Source: Cytophagales bacterium (GTDB lineage: Bacteria; Bacteroidota; Bacteroidia; Cytophagales; Cyclobacteriaceae). From it: a stretch of 64,000 nucleotides of DNA. A program made the translations under genes and the position numbers. A model generated the notes under the pieces. The model was not told the origin of the DNA and did no database searches. It saw nothing but the letters and a program-made list of their open reading frames with translations. Of this stretch, positions 44,940-53,850 are shown one piece after another (position 1 is the stretch's first letter; each line of letters begins with the position of its first letter). The stretch covers positions 186,001 to 250,000 of the forward strand of contig JAWPMT010000001.1 in assembly GCA_033344775.1 (NCBI GenBank), in the 5' to 3' direction.

Positions 44940-45989
44940 ATGGAAGCTACCCTATTAGAATGGATCGGGACGATAGCGTTGGCTTCGTATTTCCCGGTCA
45001 TAACTTTTTCTTTCTTTAAGTTTCGGCTGGCTCGGAAACAAGAGGAATTATTGATCCTGGGAGAAAGGCTTCAGGAAGCATCAGAACAAGGAGGTTTTGA
45101 TTTTAAGAAGAACCTAAACAAAGAATTTGCCCCGGGAGATTATGTCCTTCCATTGGTTTTTGTCACGGTGATCACTTTTTTAGGTATGTTTCTTTTGCTC
45201 ATGGGCTGGACACTGTATGATCCTGATTCCGAAGGCCATGTTCGAAGTATACTTTGGTCAGGAAGTGCGTTTTGGGAAATGGAACCTGAAATTGCCGAAG
45301 AAAAAAGGGGATTAGCCGTGGTTGCTTTTGCCTTGTTGGGATCGTTTTTGACTGCAGCACAGTACATTTATCGGCGATACGCTACGGTGGATCTTACACC
45401 CAGTAATTTCTTTTCTGTAGGCATTCGCATGATCTTGTCGATGGTCATTGCCTTGATGATCTCTTATCTATTGTCAGCCGAGTTATTGTCTGTTTCAGGT
45501 GAAACGATCTTGATCCTGGCCTTTCTTACCGGTGTTTTTCCGGAAAGAGGTTTCAAGCTATTGTTGAGTAAGGTGAAACAATTTCAGTTGCGCGGTGATG
45601 AAACCGCCAAAAATTATTCTCTCGATATGATAGAGGGAATGAATGAAATGCACAAAATAAGACTCAATGAAGTGGGTGTGGACAATGTGCAAAACCTGGC
45701 CCAATTTGATTTCTTAATACTAGTCATCAAAACACCTTTTCCGATTCGATTGCTTCAGGATTGGGTAGCCCAGGCCAAATTGATCATGGAATTTCAGGAT
45801 GACTACAAATCCTTGCAAAAGGCAGGCATAAGAACCATACTTGATTTCTGGGATGCATGTGAGGGCAAAAATGCCAGGATCAAGGAGATTGCTGCTGTTA
45901 CCGGAGTGAATGAGTTATCCATCGAAGTAAATTTTCAAAATACGATCAAGGATCGCTCAGTCGCTTTGATCAAACACTTTAGGGATTAA
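44940..45989 (+). CDS. Multi-helix membrane protein with helix-hairpin-helix-like tail, unknown
   Basis: A 349-residue protein not recognised. The first 200 residues carry about five hydrophobic helices (near 8-30, 60-83, 117-138, 150-178 and 183-197). The C-terminal 150 residues are soluble and contain repeated short patterns like LNEVGVDNVQNLAQFD and LQKAGIRTILDFWDACE, which look like HhH-type units. This might be a membrane-bound nucleic-acid or protein binder; I make no function call. It converges with the TrpF-like gene. Confidence 0.72.
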   Translation: MEATLLEWIGTIALASYFPVITFSFFKFRLARKQEELLILGERLQEASEQGGFDFKKNLNKEFAPGDYVLPLVFVTVITFLGMFLLLMGWTLYDPDSEGHVRSILWSGSAFWEMEPEIAEEKRGLAVVAFALLGSFLTAAQYIYRRYATVDLTPSNFFSVGIRMILSMVIALMISYLLSAELLSVSGETILILAFLTGVFPERGFKLLLSKVKQFQLRGDETAKNYSLDMIEGMNEMHKIRLNEVGVDNVQNLAQFDFLILVIKTPFPIRLLQDWVAQAKLIMEFQDDYKSLQKAGIRTILDFWDACEGKNARIKEIAAVTGVNELSIEVNFQNTIKDRSVALIKHFRD

Positions 45990-46007
45990 TTCGAGAGAAA
46001 GGCAGGG

Positions 46008-46622
46008 TTAATCCTCTTCTTCCAGTTCTTCCAGGATATCCATCACACGGCCATAATCTTTGAAGCCTGGTCGTTCTTCAGGGGAGCCTTGTAACTCAAT
46101 TCCCGGGAATTTGGCCATGTCTTCAAAGTTCGTTTCATCGATGCCATAGCCTTTGATCATCAGTACATTACCATTGTAGTAGCGAATGAAATCGTCCAGT
46201 GACTCGAAAAGTGAGGTGTCTTCGCAGCTGATCAATACGTATTTTACCAATTCATCGAGGTAGGAGAGTTTGGATTTTAAGGAAGTCACATCGGATTTGC
46301 TAATAACTTCCATTTTGAAAATCACGGTCTTGCCAAGGGCCGCAACTGCTTCTACTAAATCAATGTTTTTTGTTTGGATCACTTGCAGGTCACAACTAAC
46401 CACGCAGAACTTGATCTCTTCCAGGCTTGAATTTCCAAACTCGCCAGCAAGATCAATTCCTGATATCCATTCAGTGATCTCTTTAAATGTTTCGTGTGAA
46501 ATAGATTCTTCCGAAGAAGGATCCAACGGAAAACCCAAGATATTAACCCCCATACCGGCACAGTAGCGAGCGTCACTCAGGTTAGAAATGTTTCCGATCT
46601 TCACAAAAGTCTGTAGGGCCAT
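46008..46622 (-). CDS. Degenerate TrpF-like (phosphoribosylanthranilate isomerase fold) protein
   Basis: A 204-residue protein with the TrpF start pattern (FVKIGNISNLSDARYCAGMG, cf. VKICGITRLEDA) and end pattern (GIELQGSPEERPGFKDY, cf. GVESSPGVKD). The catalytic Cys of the KICG motif is replaced by Gly, and the end region with the second catalytic Asp is altered. Length fits a TIM barrel. No trp genes are adjacent. It may have lost isomerase activity or been repurposed. The annotation rests on motif comparison. Confidence 0.6.
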   Translation of the reverse strand: MALQTFVKIGNISNLSDARYCAGMGVNILGFPLDPSSEESISHETFKEITEWISGIDLAGEFGNSSLEEIKFCVVSCDLQVIQTKNIDLVEAVAALGKTVIFKMEVISKSDVTSLKSKLSYLDELVKYVLISCEDTSLFESLDDFIRYYNGNVLMIKGYGIDETNFEDMAKFPGIELQGSPEERPGFKDYGRVMDILEELEEED

Positions 46623-46772
46623 GGTGGTTCAATCAAGTTTTCCGGTCGCAAATAAAACCAGTTTTGTCTTACGGCAGCGACATGTATCGATCTATTCATC
46701 AATTTGATCGATATTCCACCGGGTCCTTGGTGGCTTCATTTATATTTGCACACTGAAAAAGACCCATTGTCT

Positions 46773-46840
46773 CGTCATTGCGAGGAATCGAAGCAATCTT
46801 TAAGTAGGTCTAATATGCACCGTTATAGATCGCTTCGAAT
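46773..46840. repeat. REP-like palindromic element, copy C (truncated)
   Basis: In the 313-base gap before mnmA. It begins CGTCATTGCGAGGAATCGAA then GCAATCT, and has AGATCGCTTCG at 46826-46836, in the order of copies A and B. The terminal right arm (TGACG) is missing. The rest of 46623-46935 shows no gene; the mnmA promoter should be at its end. Confidence 0.6.
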
Positions 46841-46935
46841 TACTTTTATTTTAAGGGTAAAGTATTCTCGAGAAGACGATGCAAGGTTGAATTATTAATT
46901 AATCGTAAACCAGGCTGTGAACCTGGCGAAGCGCC

Positions 46936-48075
46936 ATGAGTAAAGGAAGAGTATTAGTCGCCATGAGCGGCGGCATTGATAGTTCGGTAGCCGCAGTAAT
47001 GCTACACGAACAAGGCTATGAGGTCATCGGAATGACCATGAAAACCTGGGACTATGCCAGTTCCGGAGGTAGCAAAAAAGAAACTGGCTGTTGCAGTCTG
47101 GATTCAATCAACGACGCAAGAAACATTGCTGTAAACCTCGGATTTCCACATTACATCATTGATATTCGAAATGAATTTGGTGATTATGTGATCGATCATT
47201 TCACTGGTGAATACCTGGCGGGAAGAACACCCAATCCGTGTGTTTTATGTAATACCCACATCAAATGGGATGCCTTGTTGAGAAGGGCAGATAAGCTCGG
47301 ATGCGACTTTATCGCTACGGGGCACTACGCCAAGATCCGGGAAGAAAACGGCAGGTATGTCGTTTCCAAAGGGCTTGATGGCTATAAAGATCAATCATAC
47401 GCCTTGTGGGGAATCTCACAGCAAAGCCTAAGTAGGACCATATTTCCACTGGGAGATATGAAGAAAACGGAGATCAAACAAATGGCCATTGATCGAGGGT
47501 TTCATGAATTAGCCACCAAATCCGAATCCTACGAGATTTGCTTTGTTCCGGATAACGATTACCGGGGATTCTTGAAAAGAAGGGTAGAAGGACTGGAAGA
47601 ACAGGTCAAAGGAGGCGAGTTTGTGCTTGAAGACGGAACGGTAGTGGGTACGCATGAAGGCTATCCTTTCTATACAGTTGGCCAGCGGAAAGGACTGGGA
47701 GTAGCTTTAGGTTACCCAGTATATGTAACTGAAATACAGAAAGATAAAAATCGAGTGGTTCTCGGGACATTCGATGAATTGAGTAGGGACGGCATGTACG
47801 TCAATCAATTGACGCTTCAGAAATATGAGTCATTGCCTCCTGGAGAACGGCTGGAAACCATCACCAAAGTCCGGTACAATGATCAGGGATCTCCTGCGAT
47901 CATTGAACAAGTGGGCGATACGATGAAGGTTTTCTTTGGCAAAGGTGTTTCTGCTATAGCTCCGGGGCAGGCAGCTGTTTTTTATGAAGGCGATGATGTG
48001 ATCGGTGGTGGCTGGATCAATTCCAGTTTTCATCAACATCGACAGGCCAATAAAACCGAGGCTGAAACGTTGTAA
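46936..48075 (+). CDS. mnmA: tRNA-specific 2-thiouridylase MnmA
   Basis: A 379-residue enzyme that forms s2U34 in tRNA for Glu, Gln and Lys. Seen: PP-loop SGGIDSS at residues 11-17, CVLCN with the catalytic Cys, GHYAKI, and SYEICFVPDNDYRGFL (family pattern GICF..) with the second catalytic Cys. It starts a run of tightly packed genes up to 53836, although translation modification and secretion genes are probably only positional neighbours. Confidence 0.96.
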   Translation: MSKGRVLVAMSGGIDSSVAAVMLHEQGYEVIGMTMKTWDYASSGGSKKETGCCSLDSINDARNIAVNLGFPHYIIDIRNEFGDYVIDHFTGEYLAGRTPNPCVLCNTHIKWDALLRRADKLGCDFIATGHYAKIREENGRYVVSKGLDGYKDQSYALWGISQQSLSRTIFPLGDMKKTEIKQMAIDRGFHELATKSESYEICFVPDNDYRGFLKRRVEGLEEQVKGGEFVLEDGTVVGTHEGYPFYTVGQRKGLGVALGYPVYVTEIQKDKNRVVLGTFDELSRDGMYVNQLTLQKYESLPPGERLETITKVRYNDQGSPAIIEQVGDTMKVFFGKGVSAIAPGQAAVFYEGDDVIGGGWINSSFHQHRQANKTEAETL

Positions 48076-48078
48076 AAT

Positions 48079-48789
48079 ATGAAAATGAAGATTGGGAAGT
48101 TTCTGATATCGTTGATCACAGTGGTGTGTCTGTTTCAGGCATGTGAGGAATCGGAAGCTCCCAATATTGACCTTTCCGGATCAGGTTATTATCCGCTACA
48201 AGTAGGTAATTTCTGGACTTATCAAATGGATCAGATCGATTACCTGGTTTTAGGGAACGATACCAGCTCATACGAATTGAGGGAATTGATCTCCGATAGC
48301 CTGGTGTCTGCTACCGGAGAAGTGACGTATCTGATCAGCAGACAACTTCGGGAAGCTGCAGAATGGCGTACAGATTCGATCTGGACGGTAAGAAGTACCT
48401 CCCGTTCGGTAGTGGTTACGGAAAATGGTCGTGCATTAGTAAAATTGGTGTTTCCAGTGAGCGTGGGTGAATCCTGGGATGGAAACGCTTTCAACAACCA
48501 GGGATTTCAAAGATTTAATTATGTTGCTGTCGGGTCTGGAGAAATTCTATCAACACTCATCGATCAGGACACTTCACTGATTGCCAAAACGGTTTTGAGT
48601 AACGTCATAGACCCAATCGTAGGAACTGATCAAAGAAGCGAGATCTATGTCAATGGCATTGGACTGGTCCAGAAAGACCTATTTGTCATTAATCTCTGTT
48701 CAGACAACACAAAATGTCCTGATAGTTTTGGTGACACATTAAGTGGCATCTCTTTATCTCAGGTTCTAATCGACTATGGTAAATTATAA
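48079..48789 (+). CDS. Lipoprotein of unknown function
   Basis: A 236-residue protein with a lipoprotein signal (FLISLITVVCLFQAC, Cys near 22). The body starts GYYPLQVGNFWTYQMDQIDY, a pattern common in Bacteroidota lipoproteins with many aromatic residues and beta strands. No enzyme motif. It begins three bases after mnmA, and its end overlaps the subtilase start by 14 bases. Perhaps an envelope partner of the subtilase or receptor downstream. Confidence 0.72.
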   Translation: MKMKIGKFLISLITVVCLFQACEESEAPNIDLSGSGYYPLQVGNFWTYQMDQIDYLVLGNDTSSYELRELISDSLVSATGEVTYLISRQLREAAEWRTDSIWTVRSTSRSVVVTENGRALVKLVFPVSVGESWDGNAFNNQGFQRFNYVAVGSGEILSTLIDQDTSLIAKTVLSNVIDPIVGTDQRSEIYVNGIGLVQKDLFVINLCSDNTKCPDSFGDTLSGISLSQVLIDYGKL

Positions 48790-50383
48790 AGCATTCTTAA
48801 GTATTGCGTTTACACTTGTCCTCAGCTACCAATCGCTGGCTCAGGTCAATCGTTACATGGTTTTTTTCAACGATAAGGCTAATAGTCCTTACAGCATTGA
48901 AAATCCATCCGCGTATTTGACGCAACGCGCCATTGATCGTCGAACCAATCAGAATATCGCAATTACTGAAGAGGACTTACCTGTCAATCCAGGATACATA
49001 GATGGTATTCGGGAATTGGAGGTTGAAACGTATTTTACCACCAAATGGATGAATGGCGTATTGATTCAAACCGAGCCAGGAAAACTGGCTTCTATTGAAG
49101 CATTGACTTATGTCAGTCATATTGAATTTGTGGCTCCAAATCAAAGGCTCACGGTGCAGGTAACCGCTGATCCCGGATTTACCGGAAATCAGAATTTCTC
49201 ACCCGGCGAATTGAATAATAGGTCGCAAAGAAACATGCTTGGAGCCATCGATATGAATGAGGCAGGTTTTACTGGGGCAGATGTTCAAATCGCTTTGATG
49301 GATGGGGGCTATCGCAATGTCAATACATCTAGTTATTTCAGCTACTTATTTACATCAGGGCAATATCTGGGTGGCAAGGATTACGTCACCAACGGTAACA
49401 ATGCCTTTCAATATTCCACCCATGGTACAGGAGCACTTTCCACCATTGTTGGAGATGCAGGAACAGAATTTAGAGGTGTGGCCTATGAATCACCCGTATT
49501 ATTACTCGTCACAGAAGATGTAGCCACAGAATACCGGATAGAAGAATACAACTGGTTATTTGGCGCGGAATATGCCGATAGTCTGGGTATCGACATCCTC
49601 AGTACATCCTTAGGATACACAGATTTTGATGATCCATCCATGAGCTACACAAATCAGGATCTGGATGGGGCCACAGCAGTAATTACGCGAGCAGCTGAGC
49701 TGGCTTTTTCGAAAGGCATGTTTGTTGTAACCAGTGCGGGTAATTCCGGAGATTCCGCCTGGAGATTGATTTCAACCCCTGCAGACGGTCCGAATGTACT
49801 TGCCGTTGGTGCAGTGAACAATACACGCATTAGAGCGGATTTTAGTTCAGTTGGCCCTTCAGCGGATGGACGCATTAAGCCTGACGTAATGGCTCAGGGA
49901 AGCCCTTCTTTTTTATTCCGAAGCGATTTTACCACTTCTTCGGGGACTAGTTTTTCGGCACCCCTGGTGACGGGTTTGGCAGCAGGTCTTTGGCAGGCCA
50001 ATCCTGATTGGAACAATGTACAATTGTTGCAGGCCATTAAAGCAAGAGGAAGTCAGGCGGATGCACCCAATAATTTGGTTGGATATGGTATTCCTCATTT
50101 TGAATTAAATCGTGTACTGACAGTCGATGAAGAACCATTGAAATGGTCATTTTATCCTAATCCTATTACCACTGGAAGCATGACACTGGAATCGTTGAAT
50201 GCTAATCTTGAAGAAGTACTGTTATTCAATGAAAGCGGTCAAGAAGTTACTATTTCCATCCCTTTGTCGGAGCCACGTAAAATACAATTGGATTTGACAG
50301 ACAAAGCTTCTGGAATATACTTTTTAAAACTAAGAACCCAACATGGATCTGAAACGATCCGAATCCTGAACTACCCTAATTGA
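48776..50383 (+). CDS. Secreted subtilisin-like serine protease with type IX sorting tail
   Basis: A 535-residue S8 peptidase. Signal peptide about 1-22. Catalytic Asp176 in ALMDGGY, His216 in YSTHGTG, oxyanion Asn323 in SAGNSG, and Ser392 in SSGTSFSAP. A C-terminal domain with WSFYPNPITTGSMTLE at about 458 is the type IX secretion sorting domain (type A). Probably exported over the outer membrane and attached or released. Near neighbours are the lipoprotein and a TonB-dependent receptor. Confidence 0.93.
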   Translation: MVNYKAFLSIAFTLVLSYQSLAQVNRYMVFFNDKANSPYSIENPSAYLTQRAIDRRTNQNIAITEEDLPVNPGYIDGIRELEVETYFTTKWMNGVLIQTEPGKLASIEALTYVSHIEFVAPNQRLTVQVTADPGFTGNQNFSPGELNNRSQRNMLGAIDMNEAGFTGADVQIALMDGGYRNVNTSSYFSYLFTSGQYLGGKDYVTNGNNAFQYSTHGTGALSTIVGDAGTEFRGVAYESPVLLLVTEDVATEYRIEEYNWLFGAEYADSLGIDILSTSLGYTDFDDPSMSYTNQDLDGATAVITRAAELAFSKGMFVVTSAGNSGDSAWRLISTPADGPNVLAVGAVNNTRIRADFSSVGPSADGRIKPDVMAQGSPSFLFRSDFTTSSGTSFSAPLVTGLAAGLWQANPDWNNVQLLQAIKARGSQADAPNNLVGYGIPHFELNRVLTVDEEPLKWSFYPNPITTGSMTLESLNANLEEVLLFNESGQEVTISIPLSEPRKIQLDLTDKASGIYFLKLRTQHGSETIRILNYPN

Positions 50384-51037
50384 ATGTCCCAAATTAAAGT
50401 TTGCCCCTCGATTCTGGCAGGTGATTTTGCCAACCTGCAGCGTGAAATTGAGATGATCAACAGCAGTACTACTGATTTTGTCCATATCGATATCATGGAT
50501 GGCATATTTGTGCCCAATATTTCATTTGGGTTCCCCGTAACCAAAGCCATCCAAAAGCACGCTGAGAAACCGCTTGACTTTCACTTGATGATCCAAAACC
50601 CTGATTTGTATCTCGAGCAGTGCATTGACAGTGGAGCTGAGATCATCTCCGTGCATATCGAAGCATGCAACCATTTGCATCGAACAATAAGTCGCATCAA
50701 AGAACTTGGTGCAAAAGCAGGGGTTGCGTTGAATCCTCATACCCCAGTCAATACGCTGGAAGATATTCTGGAAGATATAGACGTGGCCCTGATCATGTCA
50801 GTTAATCCAGGATTTGGAGGTCAACAGTTCATTGAACGTACCTATGAGAAAGTCCGCCAACTACGATCGATGGCCGAACAGCGCAACCCTTCGTTGGACA
50901 TAGAGATTGATGGTGGAGTTTCGGCATCTAACGCTACAGCTTTGAAAGAAGCCGGGGCAACCATGTTGGTAGCCGGTAGTTTTGTTTTCAGGTCATCTGA
51001 CCCGGTTCAAACAATTAAGGACCTCAGCCTTTGTTAA
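50384..51037 (+). CDS. rpe: Ribulose-phosphate 3-epimerase
   Basis: A 217-residue TIM-barrel enzyme. Seen: PSILAGDFANL, HIDIMDGIFVPNISFG (metal-binding His and Asp), VNPGFGGQQFI and DGGVS. It converts ribulose 5-phosphate to xylulose 5-phosphate in the pentose phosphate pathway (cytoplasm). It directly follows the subtilase (no gap), and its end overlaps the TonB receptor start by 7 bases. Confidence 0.97.
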   Translation: MSQIKVCPSILAGDFANLQREIEMINSSTTDFVHIDIMDGIFVPNISFGFPVTKAIQKHAEKPLDFHLMIQNPDLYLEQCIDSGAEIISVHIEACNHLHRTISRIKELGAKAGVALNPHTPVNTLEDILEDIDVALIMSVNPGFGGQQFIERTYEKVRQLRSMAEQRNPSLDIEIDGGVSASNATALKEAGATMLVAGSFVFRSSDPVQTIKDLSLC

Positions 51038-53412
51038 AGTCATTCCTTTTAACGATCATCTTTTGGCTGTGCGGATTATTGACCACTACTGCGCAGACTT
51101 TTCGGGTTACTGGCACTGTAACAGATGAATCCGGAGAACCACTGATAGGTGTCAACGTACGGAACATCACCAACGACAGAGTAACTGCCACGAATCGAGC
51201 AGGTAACTATCGCCTGCGTACATCCAGTTCGGTGATTACGCTGCGTTTCACATTCGTGGGTTTCACCCCTCAGGAAGCTACCATCACCTTAGAAGGAAGT
51301 AATACCGTCAATGATATCACGCTGGTTGAATCACGGCAGGTGTTACAAGAAGTAGAAATTAGCGGTGAACAGGAAGATGAATCGAGGACGGACCCAAACA
51401 CGGTAACCCGACTCAGAGGGCGAGAGGCCAAACAATTGCCGTCAGCTTTTGGTGAATTCAGCCAGGTACTCGCTACGTTGCCTGGGGTTTCCAATAACAA
51501 TGAGTTGTCCAGTGCCTATTCGGTTCGTGGAGGTAACTTCGATGAGAACCTGGTGTATGTGAATGGAATCCCTATTTATCGACCTTTCCTGGCCAATTCA
51601 GGAAGGCAAGAGGGCTTAAGTTTCGTGAATTCAGATCTGGTTAGAGACATACGGTTCTATGCAGGAGGCTGGCAAGCGAAGTACGGAGATAAGTTGTCTT
51701 CCAGTTTGAACATCGAATATAAATCTCCCGAAGCGACCGAAGGATCTGTTTCTTTGGGTTTGCTGGGAGGTACTGGCTACATCGGTGGCAAGTTGGGTAA
51801 TGATCGCTCCAAATACATCTTGGGTATTCGTCACCGAGATTCACGCTATTTATTGAATACTTTGGAAGTGGATGGGCAATACTTTCCGACGTTTACAGAT
51901 GCACAGTCCTTATTGTCCTTTGACCTGTCGAAAAAGAACAGTAGTTTCATCAATAGAACAAAACTGGAATTGCTGCTTTCCTATGCCAGGAATCGGTACC
52001 TGACAGAGCCAGCTTCGCTTACGACTGAGTTTGGTACGGTTCGGAGAAACTTCAGGTTGCAAACCGCATTTGTTGGGCGTGAAATCCTGAATTATGACAC
52101 CTATCAGGCAGGATGGAGACTGACCCATCGATTGAACCAACGATTCAGGACAAGTTTCATTGGTTCGGTTGTGAGTACTACGGAACAGGAAGATTTTGAT
52201 GTAGAAGGTGCCTATCGATTGTGTGACGTGGATAGTAATCCTGGGTCTAGCAATTTCGATAATTGCATTATTACACAGGGTGCCGGAACCAACTATGACT
52301 ATGGACGAAACGAGTTGCAAGCACTGATTGCCAACTTCGAAAGCCGTAACGATGTATTGATCAACGAGCGGAATTTCCTTGAATTCGGAGTTGGAGTCAG
52401 CTATCAGGACATTCAGGATGAGATCAATGAGTATTCTTTCATCGATTCCGCCGGATTTGTCACGATTACAGAAACGGCATTTAATGAACTGGAATTACAA
52501 TCATTACAATACACTGGTTACATCCAGAATACCACTATTCTTGGAGATTCTGCCCACATCTTCAATTATGGAGTACGCGTAAATTACTGGGATCAGAATG
52601 AAGAACTTCTGATCAGTCCCAGGTTGCAATATCGCTATCAGTTCAATCCAACAACTGCGGTTCGTTTCGCCGCTGGCGTCTATAATCAACCCCCGTTTTA
52701 TCGCGAGCTTCGGGACCGGCAAGGCAACATCAACAACGATGTACTGGCCCAAAAGTCCATTCACCTGATCCTCTCTGTTGAAAAAGGCTACAGGATGTGG
52801 GGTAGGGACTTCATCTTTACCGCGGAAACTTATTGGAAGCAACTATCGGACGTAGTAGCCTATGATGTAGAAAACATTCGGCTTCGCTATTTTGCCAATA
52901 ATGATGCCCGAGCTTTTGCCCGTGGTTTAGACCTGCGGGTCAATGGAGAATTCATTCAGGGAACACAATCGTGGTTCAGCCTGGGCATATTGCAAACCAG
53001 AGAAGATATTGAGAATGATGGACGAGGATACATCAGGCGTCCGACTGATCAAGTCCTTAACCTAGGGGTGTATTTCGAAGATCATTTACCGAAGGACCCT
53101 ACAATGCGTGTCTATCTCAACATGAATATCGGGTCAGGTTATCCGTTTGGACCTCCGGGAAGGCCAGATTTGCGGAATAGTTTTTCCGGCGACGAGTATT
53201 ATCGAGTAGATCTGGGACTTTCAAAGTTGTTTGAATTGCCAAGACATCAATACCTGGACAATATCCAAATCCGTGCGGAGATTTTGAATGCACTGGCTGC
53301 CGACAATACCTTGTCATATACCTGGATTGAGGACGTAACCGGAGGAAGTTTGGCTATTCCCAATTCACTATCTGCCAGGTTCTTAAACCTTCGATTAATC
53401 ACGAATTTCTAA
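51031..53412 (+). CDS. TonB-dependent receptor with carboxypeptidase-regulatory N-terminus
   Basis: A 793-residue outer-membrane receptor. TTG start overlapping rpe; signal peptide about 1-22. Residues 25-105 are a CarboxypepD_reg-like beta-sandwich (GTVTDESGEPLIGVNV). The plug has GEFSQVLATLPGV and SVRGGNFDENLVYVNGIP; the barrel follows, with an aromatic C-terminal strand LNLRLITNF. It is too short for SusC, and no SusD adjoins. Ligand unknown; could be iron chelates or peptides. Confidence 0.9.
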   Translation: MLKSFLLTIIFWLCGLLTTTAQTFRVTGTVTDESGEPLIGVNVRNITNDRVTATNRAGNYRLRTSSSVITLRFTFVGFTPQEATITLEGSNTVNDITLVESRQVLQEVEISGEQEDESRTDPNTVTRLRGREAKQLPSAFGEFSQVLATLPGVSNNNELSSAYSVRGGNFDENLVYVNGIPIYRPFLANSGRQEGLSFVNSDLVRDIRFYAGGWQAKYGDKLSSSLNIEYKSPEATEGSVSLGLLGGTGYIGGKLGNDRSKYILGIRHRDSRYLLNTLEVDGQYFPTFTDAQSLLSFDLSKKNSSFINRTKLELLLSYARNRYLTEPASLTTEFGTVRRNFRLQTAFVGREILNYDTYQAGWRLTHRLNQRFRTSFIGSVVSTTEQEDFDVEGAYRLCDVDSNPGSSNFDNCIITQGAGTNYDYGRNELQALIANFESRNDVLINERNFLEFGVGVSYQDIQDEINEYSFIDSAGFVTITETAFNELELQSLQYTGYIQNTTILGDSAHIFNYGVRVNYWDQNEELLISPRLQYRYQFNPTTAVRFAAGVYNQPPFYRELRDRQGNINNDVLAQKSIHLILSVEKGYRMWGRDFIFTAETYWKQLSDVVAYDVENIRLRYFANNDARAFARGLDLRVNGEFIQGTQSWFSLGILQTREDIENDGRGYIRRPTDQVLNLGVYFEDHLPKDPTMRVYLNMNIGSGYPFGPPGRPDLRNSFSGDEYYRVDLGLSKLFELPRHQYLDNIQIRAEILNALAADNTLSYTWIEDVTGGSLAIPNSLSARFLNLRLITNF

Positions 53413-53419
53413 TAGATTC

Positions 53420-53836
53420 ATGACTGGGAAGCCGCACATCGAACAAATCACGTATCTACTTACCTGGTCTATTCGACACCAGGTCATGTGGCCGGATCAT
53501 CCTTTGGATTTTGTAAAAATTCCAGAAGATCCTTCAGGACTACATTATGGTCTATTTGTCGATAATCAATTGGTGTCAATCATATCGGTATTCATTCGAG
53601 AAGATGAAGCACAATTCAGAAAATTTGCAACAGTCGTTGAACACCAGGGCAAAGGATATGGCGGCAAGCTCTTAGCATATATTCTAAACGAATTGGAAGC
53701 ACAGCATGTGAAGCGGATATGGTGCAATGCCAGACAAGATAAAACGGCTCTGTATGAGCGATATGGTCTTGTGACTACCGATCAGACTTATATCAAAGGG
53801 GGTATTGATTTCGTGATCATGGAGAAACTTCTTTGA
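53420..53836 (+). CDS. GNAT-family acetyltransferase
   Basis: A 138-residue enzyme. Seen: motif A FATVVEHQGKGYGGKLLAYI (acetyl-CoA pyrophosphate loop QGKGYG) and a C-terminal ARQDKTALYERYGLV. It moves acetyl from CoA to an amine; acceptor unknown. It starts 7 bases after the receptor and converges with the broken SIP gene. Confidence 0.9.
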   Translation: MTGKPHIEQITYLLTWSIRHQVMWPDHPLDFVKIPEDPSGLHYGLFVDNQLVSIISVFIREDEAQFRKFATVVEHQGKGYGGKLLAYILNELEAQHVKRIWCNARQDKTALYERYGLVTTDQTYIKGGIDFVIMEKLL

Positions 53837-53850
53837 TACTGATCCTAGAA

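Noticed and set aside
51031-53412. SusC-like polysaccharide receptor
   Set aside because: It is too short at 793 residues and no SusD gene is adjacent.
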